The notes under the pieces: generated by a model
Told to the model about the DNA's origin: nothing
Seen by the model: the letters and a program-made list of their open reading frames with translations, nothing else
Database searches by the model: none
NCBI GenBank assembly: GCA_001683735.1
Contig: LUGG01000023.1
Coordinates: 62,001 to 126,000, forward strand
Origin: Grifola frondosa
Taxonomy: Eukaryota > Basidiomycota > Agaricomycetes > Polyporales > Grifolaceae
DNA length: 64,000 bases
Reading direction: 5' to 3'
Made by a program: the position numbers and the translations under genes
In this document: piece after piece, positions 58,483 through 64,000 of the stretch
Position numbering within the stretch: the stretch's first letter is position 1
Layout of the letters: the number at the start of each line of letters is the position of its first letter

Positions 58483-59110
58483 ATGACTACACGTCTCTGC
58501 ACGGCACGGTCCTCCTTCAGAGAGCCTTGTTCTGTGACTGTACCAACGACTGAATTGCGCTGCGCCGAGCATCACAAACAGTGGCGAACCCATTATCAAC
58601 AGCACAATAATGCAGCTGCAGTTGTGGAGTACTTGCAAACCACGCTATCGGGCACTAGCTGCGCAAGCCGAGCCTTATACAGAATACAAATACCTGGAAG
58701 ATGTTGATCGTGCTATAGCGTCCATTGAGGAGTACATCGCTGCGATCTGGAGGGAGTTCAGACTATGTGAAGACCATCGCTTACGCTTCTTCCACGAAGA
58801 CGGTGCGCCATGAAACCTTACGTTCGCGGATGCTGAGACTGATTATTTCGTGACAGGGGATGCAAAGCACGAGAGCCGGCTCTGTCAGTTGGTGGAGACA
58901 CGGTCCAGAAGTAACTAGCAGTTGGAACGTCTGAAGGCGAAGTGAGAGGAGATCACGAAGGCTTTCTTTACAGATTGTCCCAAGTGTGGCCGCGCGTTGG
59001 GTGGGAGTTGGCTGACGGATACTGTCGGCGACCTGGTCTGTCACTGTGTGCTCTTTGCCGTCGCAGCGTCGAACAGCTGAATGTTGCGCATATGCAGACT
59101 CGGTATTCCT
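58483..59110 (+). pseudogene. Small cysteine-motif protein of a basidiomycete family
   Basis: Starts MTTRLCTARSSFREPCSVTV with CAEHH at residues ~28, then after a frame change near 58608 continues YRALAAQAEPYTEYKYLEDV, a coiled-coil helix EEYIAAIWREFRLCEDH and RFF. Another frame gives ITKAFFTDCPKCGRALGGSW, an ending I associate with a family of uncharacterised basidiomycete proteins with a CPKCG motif. A TGA just before (after LKAK) interrupts it. It is therefore either damaged or spliced in a way I could not resolve. Confidence 0.45.
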
Positions 59111-59438
59111 GGTTCTTCGGGATTGTGGTGCGTATGATCTTGGAAAGTTCCTAGGAGGTTTATAGCTTGGAGCTAATTTTGTGATGTTGAATATGGATAG
59201 GCAGCAATCGTGTTCATGAAGGTCATGACATCAGACTCTTGATGAGGAAACTGTGATCATAGCAGTGTATGTATTATTAGGCTCTCATCACTCTGATACC
59301 CCACGTCTCATTGAAAGATAGGTCCGAGTTGGGGCATGGGTGTAGCTGATGGATACTGTATACAAGATACATGATACACAAGGGAGTACGAAATACACGG
59401 GAATGTGAATACGATGGAGATCCAAAGACAACAGGACA

Positions 59439-60100
59439 TCAACTAGAACTCCAATATCCAGTCGATTCCGGATCTGGAATGTTCAAACCGTGGGTGAAGA
59501 TCTCAACGTCTGTCATCCACTCAGTTGGGAGCGACGTCTCGACGCTGCCCTCGATTTCCGCTAGGACCACCAATACGACTGCCCGCCGCCGTCCCGCCGC
59601 CAGTCTTATTTGCGCTCGTACTATGTCCAAGCATGCTTGCCTGATCGCGTGTATCGGAGACACTGTTGTCTGTACGATGACAATACAGCTAGAGTCCTCC
59701 GGGTGCGTGAAGAACGCAGGGTAGCCCGAGCCGGTTGTGTATTTGTAGTAAGTGGTGGCTGAAGAGCGTCTGGCTGGTATTCGATGGTCCTAAAAATCTG
59801 GGTCCGAAGCCCGCTGTAGGTTCATGAATCAGTCTCTAACTAGAAGACAGTTGTTCCTGATTCGCTGTCTATATCTTTTTATATTTACGCCTGGATCAAT
59901 GCAAGGTGCATGCGCTGCTCTTTTGTCTGACCTTCCGGAAGGATGTCCTGCGGGACTCTTGCTATTATCTTCGCTGTGAACATGCTGGCAGGACGAGAGG
60001 GTGCCGGCGCGAGACGCAGTTCCAGATCCCGTCCATAGAATGGAGCACGCTGCAGTTTATAGAGACCCTCGAAGTTGAGCTCGATGGGCGCGAGGTCCAT
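59439..60100 (-). CDS. Hypothetical protein
   Basis: Exon 1 starts MDLAPIELNFEGLYKLQRAP (ATG at 60100) and reads to ALIQA before a GTAAAT donor. The second part, open to TGA at 59439, contains GYPAFFTHPEDSSCIVIVQT, SPIHAIRQACLDIVRAQIRL, VVLAEIEGSVETSLPTEW and GLNIPDPESTGYW. The acceptor is not certain. It looks like a single-domain soluble protein but I recognise no family. It lies next to the O-methyltransferase gene in the same direction. Confidence 0.45.
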
Positions 60101-60671
60101 CGTTCACCAGTGTGTTTACAATGACATTCATTATATGACTCACTTGAGCTTTTACTTATTTTGAGTTACAACAGTTTCCTTGCCTCCGGTGGCGGAAGAA
60201 CTTAAAGTAGTGCATATCCAAGGATTTGCCTTCGCAGAAACACTGGAGCTCCGTTTCCAACGGCACTGGGAGAGAAAACCTTGCATAGAGAGAAAAAGCA
60301 GCTCCGGCTTGATTTGGAGTAAGCAAAAAAACGTTGGATAGCGGGAGGAAGGAGAGAGAAGCGAGACTGGAGCATGTGGTATGCTTAGTTGCACGAGTTC
60401 GTTGCTTCGACTACGTTCTGAGGACCCCATCACTGCAATGGTCCTTCCGCTTATTGGTATGTCATCGTCCCATGCCATCTTCCGGAAACTTACAACACAG
60501 AGCGGCTAGGGGGATGCACACAAGAGTCTCTTTGACTAATCTGCCTTCCTCAAACTCGATCTGAGTGGGTCGCTTGCGATAATATTGTTTGTTGGTAGGT
60601 TGTAAGCGAATACGGTATTCCGCATGAAACAATGGCAACATTGGCGCATTGGATCGAGAAGATGGACTAGA
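60101..60671. other. Intergenic, no gene seen
   Basis: A minus-strand frame here has no recognisable domain; the stretch should contain the promoter of the neighbouring hypothetical gene and the end of the O-methyltransferase gene. Confidence 0.35.
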
Positions 60672-62559
60672 TCAAACAAGCAAGGCCTCTCCTCCAGCAT
60701 TCGCAGCCCGACACTCGATAACGCTGACCATCGAGCGAAGCGCGAAAACGCCAGAGACCCGCATATCGGCCGCTTCGATGAGCCGTTTCCACTGAGCCTG
60801 CGCAAAGTAGTCAACCACAAACACTCGCTCCAGGCACAACCAGATGCATACCAAAGTCCTCTCCTGCGCATTCATGACACTTAGCAGGTACAGCGAGAGC
60901 AAGTGTTTCGAGCGGCTGGCCGCCCCGAAGTCGTGTGGGATGTGCGTCGGAGCGGTCAGTGCCTGGTATCGACTTGTGTGGACAAGGTTGTCGAGTGTGA
61001 CCGGATGGTCATTTGGTTCCGCATCGCTAGCTGGTATCGGTGTGATGCTCTCAACTAGCAAAATCCTCGACTGGCGCGGGTGAGCCAATAATGTTAGGGA
61101 ATGGCTACATGTGGCACGCACCTCCGGGCCCGCCGCGCGCGCGACGTTGGCGAGGATCTCTATCTGTGAAGTTTCAGACACGGAAGACGAGAGAGACGTT
61201 AGCCCTTACCACCTTATCGTCGGGCCAGTCGTGCCTTCGCAGCATATAGTCAGATCAGCGACGCATACACCCACATCGCATGATGGGCGACGCACAAGAC
61301 GTGGCGGAACAAGAAGCTGAAGCCGTCACCGCGGCGCGGCATCGGGGCAAACATGTCATGCGCCTCCGTCGCGATGCGTCCGCTTTCGAGCGCGCCGGGG
61401 ACCTGCTCCCGCACGTTGCGCGCGCGCGCGCTGCACGACGTCATCGACGTCCTGGATTATAAACTTGCGAGAGGGCCAGCTGCGGGGTGGTCAGCGAGCT
61501 GCCGCGCAATATATAGTATATTATCACGCACTTTTTCGCGAGGGCAATTGTGAGCGCGCCTTGACCGCCGCCACAGTCGACGAGGGTCTGAGTGGCAGGC
61601 AGCGCATTCCAGGGGTAGTCCGCGAGGACGCCGAGAGCATAGCATTCGCCTACGACCTGTGAGACGTGTATCAGCCAAATTCTGTATGACCAAAGTGCTT
61701 GAAAACCTGTATCCCATCTGCATAGGACGCCAGGAGTCGGGGTGCGCTTCGAGCCACTGAAAGAGCGACAGATTTGTATTGTTGGCCAGCTGGAAGGCGG
61801 TCTCTACGGGAGACTGAGAGTGTTTCCAACGGGGATCTGTGAGCCATTCCTGCAGCGAGCCACCCACGTGGGCTCCATTGGGGTGCTGCACATGTGCGTG
61901 GTTCAGCTCAAACATTGCGTGGATGCGCAAGCACGTACACGGCGTATGTCCATCCGTTCCTCCCGGCGACGAGCTCGAGCCCCTGGCGATTGAGTGCGAA
62001 GACGGCCTCCGCCGTCTCCCTCACCCATCCATGGCCGGATAGATACCGGAGGACGGTGGTCAGTTTCCGCGAATCCAAATCCACGTGTGACCCGATTTCG
62101 TTGACGTGGGTGCCAGCAGAGATGTTCGGCATGCTCGCCATATAGTCGACGATCCCCGTTTGGACGAAGACGTCGATGCATGCGGAGTGGTATGATCCAA
62201 ACGTTTGCTCGACTACTTGTTGGAATGGGAGCTGGAGAAGACTCTTCAGCTGGCCCTGTGTATGAGAATGAATGAAAGTCGGATACACTGCCAGTGAATA
62301 TCAGTATCTTACGATGCACGCTGTATTTTAAATGGGTTTGAAATATTCAACCGGTAAGAGATGAATTCGGCGAACCTAATGCAAGTCGTCGAGCTTCGAA
62401 CAATCGAGGCGAAGGCAAGTATGACGGGCTATCAAGTGGATGAGGCTCTACAGCTGTGGAGGAGAGAGGAGGAAGCCCTGCATCTGCCAATTCTTGGCGA
62501 ACAGCATTAATTGCATCGTTCATGTGTGTCTTGCAGTAAATCAAGTTCAGTCGGTGCAT
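60672..62559 (-). CDS. SAM-dependent O-methyltransferase (multi-exon)
   Basis: The enzyme transfers a methyl group from S-adenosylmethionine to a small-molecule hydroxyl; the substrate cannot be told. Exons in order: N-terminal MNDAINAVRQELADAGLPPL, the dimerisation and winged-helix part (LLQLPFQQVVEQTFGS, VNEIGSHVDLDSRKLTTVLR, VRETAEAVFALNRQ), GGSLQEWLTDPRWKHSQSP with NLSLFQWLEAHP, the SAM site TLVDCGGGQGALTIALAK, IQDVDDVVQRARARN, FLFRHVLHDWPDD-type catalytic block with the likely general base His, SRILLVESITPI, SLYLLSVMNAQER, and a C-terminal QWKRLIEAADMRVSGVFALR ending at 60672. The order is complete for the family. No lesion was seen, though two acceptors are uncertain. Confidence 0.75.
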
Positions 62560-62823
62560 TTTCCATGCTCAAAAATGGGGTGATGTAAGACAAAACAGGA
62601 GGGAAATCGTCGTATATAACGCGAGACGCACAGTGCTCGGTGTGTCGCCAATGCCGTTAGAGTGTGAGATGCGTCACGGTCCGATGCAATTCTCGACTTC
62701 TGATCCAAACTAGCGTCCAGACTAATGTTGGTCATTTGCTCACCTGTGCCGACATATTTATCCGATAGAGCATGCTGTCCCAATGCACGGCGGCAGTACG
62801 ATAACGCGACTTACATACTAATA

Positions 62824-63660
62824 CTAGCTAGCACACGTTTGCAACAGCGCCCTCGAAGAACTAGCGCGGGATTGTGGGGAGAGACATTTGTTGATGGCAG
62901 CTAAGTACATGTCTGCGAGCTCGTCAATGGCGAATATAGCAATCGCAAGCTGCATCGCTGCTCCACGACACTTGACGTTCGTGCAGAATATCCATGAGTC
63001 CATCCAGACGGTCAACAGTGTGATCTCGAATGCCGCTGCTTACAAGATCGCCAGATGGCAGCGATACAAATCATATGGCGGTGGGTGTTGTTGGGCTGCG
63101 TTCGCACTCACCATAATAACTAGCACCGACGTCAGCAACGGTGCCATTAACTGTGTGGATTTACCACTGTGCTCACCTCGGCATATCCACGGTATATCAT
63201 CCTTGATAATATAGAACAGTGCCATAATCCCGAATAACCAAGACATCTATAGAGAAATATCAGATACTCTAAGTCATTAAAGAAGCGTGATAAATTAACC
63301 AAGGAGAGGAGTAGCCGATGTGAGACAAAGGGTCAGTAGTACAACAACCACGAGAAAGAAATGACGTACACCAGGTTGAGTTTCCAGATCTTCATCACAT
63401 GCTGTCCGCTCTTCGTGCGGTCTCTCGCACCCAACCCACCCTCCCGCTTCCTTCGAAACGAGAGCTGGGAATAATAGACATGTCGCCTATCGTATCGGAA
63501 TATGAGTATCCCATCCTCGACAGTCACCGACGATGTGCGGGTGGTCTGCACATGCACTCACCGGGACGATACAAGATACAGCGCAACTTCCTGTTGGCTT
63601 CAGGAGACCGAAAGCGCGTAAAGTCTGCGGGAAATTAGGTTTCAGCGGGTGATTCATTAA
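62824..63660 (-). CDS. Possible membrane protein, fragmentary
   Basis: A few open pieces on the minus strand carry hydrophobic stretches (MSWLFGIMALFYIIKDD, LLTSVLVIMVSAN, AAMQLAIAIFAIDELADM) and a KIWKLNLVYVISFSWLL piece, as in a small membrane protein. I could not join them by splicing and no family is recognised. Evidence is weak. Confidence 0.25.
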
Positions 63661-63666
63661 TGGATA

Positions 63667-64000
63667 CTAGTCACCGACCATCTTACGAAGAAAAAGGTAC
63701 AGCACAAATCGTGAACCGCGCGGTGCTTCCAAGTCGGCCAATTTTCGCCTTAACTTTGCTAGCTCTTCCAAATTCGCCTGTTCTCGTCCTAGTGATTCCA
63801 ACACATCCGAACTCGCCTGTTCTAGCCTTCTGGATAAATCCTCTTCTCGCCGTATTGATAACTTCATTTGAACCTGCACTCCTCTCATGAGCATCTGAGC
63901 AACGCTTCCACACCCAGCAACCGCCTCCCCTCCCACTGCTTCCTCGACATCTCCTTTTCTTGCGTTCTCGATATCTCCTCCTGTTTCGCTTGTTCTTGTC
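63667..64000 (-). CDS. Coiled-coil protein, C-terminal part, running off the window
   Basis: The frame is open from the window end to the stop at 63667. It reads TGGDIENARKGDVEEAVGG, then AQMLMRGVQVQMKLSIRREE and the heptad-rich DLSRRLEQASSDVLESLGRE, QANLEELAKLRRKLADLEAP. The coiled coil suggests a self-associating protein. The last residues (RFVLYLFLRKMVGD) may be intron read-through. The start lies beyond 64000. Confidence 0.5.
   Translation of the reverse strand, partial: TRTSETGGDIENARKGDVEEAVGGEAVAGCGSVAQMLMRGVQVQMKLSIRREEDLSRRLEQASSDVLESLGREQANLEELAKLRRKLADLEAPRGSRFVLYLFLRKMVGD

Noticed and set aside
61457..61930. Long minus-strand frame as a separate gene
   Set aside because: It covers two exons and an intron of the O-methyltransferase; the in-frame splice restores the SAM-binding motif.

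Overview
This is nuclear DNA of a filamentous basidiomycete, most likely an agaricomycete. The evidence is dense short introns of about 50-60 bases with GT..AG ends and CTNA-type branch sites, and families typical of that group: KDZ and Plavaka transposases, DUF6532 and DUF6533 proteins, MYND-finger proteins, a STAND ATPase with WD40 repeats, and a Kre9/KNH-like secreted protein. No species can be named from the window.

Layout. Bases 1-4081 hold four host genes on the minus strand: the start of a secreted Kre9-like protein, a three-exon MYND-finger protein, a small unknown protein and a ten-exon myo-inositol oxygenase. Bases 4911-31638 are one Ty1/copia retrotransposon (LTRs 344 and 343 bp, target duplication AGAAG) that was split twice by later DNA transposons. 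A 5.7-kb Plavaka element (6694-12410) sits between protease and integrase, and a 15.7-kb KDZ element (15086-30830) sits in the RNase H coding region. Both carry non-transposase genes: DUF6532 in Plavaka; in KDZ a protein of unknown family, an HMG-box-like protein and a GRF-zinc-finger protein, with a second minus-strand unknown gene upstream of the transposase. Removing both insertions leaves a copia element of about 5.3 kb.

Bases 31784-36150 hold a NACHT/WD40 STAND gene (minus). Bases 36.2-42.2 kb are sparse, with two related zinc-finger genes, one decayed. Bases 42267-52646 hold two damaged host genes head to tail: a DDX60-like Ski2-family helicase and a DHTKD1-like 2-oxo-acid dehydrogenase E1. 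Bases 53-64 kb hold an HNH-like remnant, a coiled-coil protein, a DUF6533 membrane protein, a small cysteine-motif protein, a short unknown gene, an O-methyltransferase and the end of a coiled-coil protein running off the window.

The most unusual items are: the copia LTR, which carries an intron-containing segment and, just downstream, the same segment with the intron exactly removed; a half-tRNA-iMet type primer-binding site; and a fully delimited, cargo-bearing KDZ element. Most transposon genes and several host genes contain single-base frameshifts, whereas the MYND, inositol oxygenase and DUF6533 genes read through all their exons.
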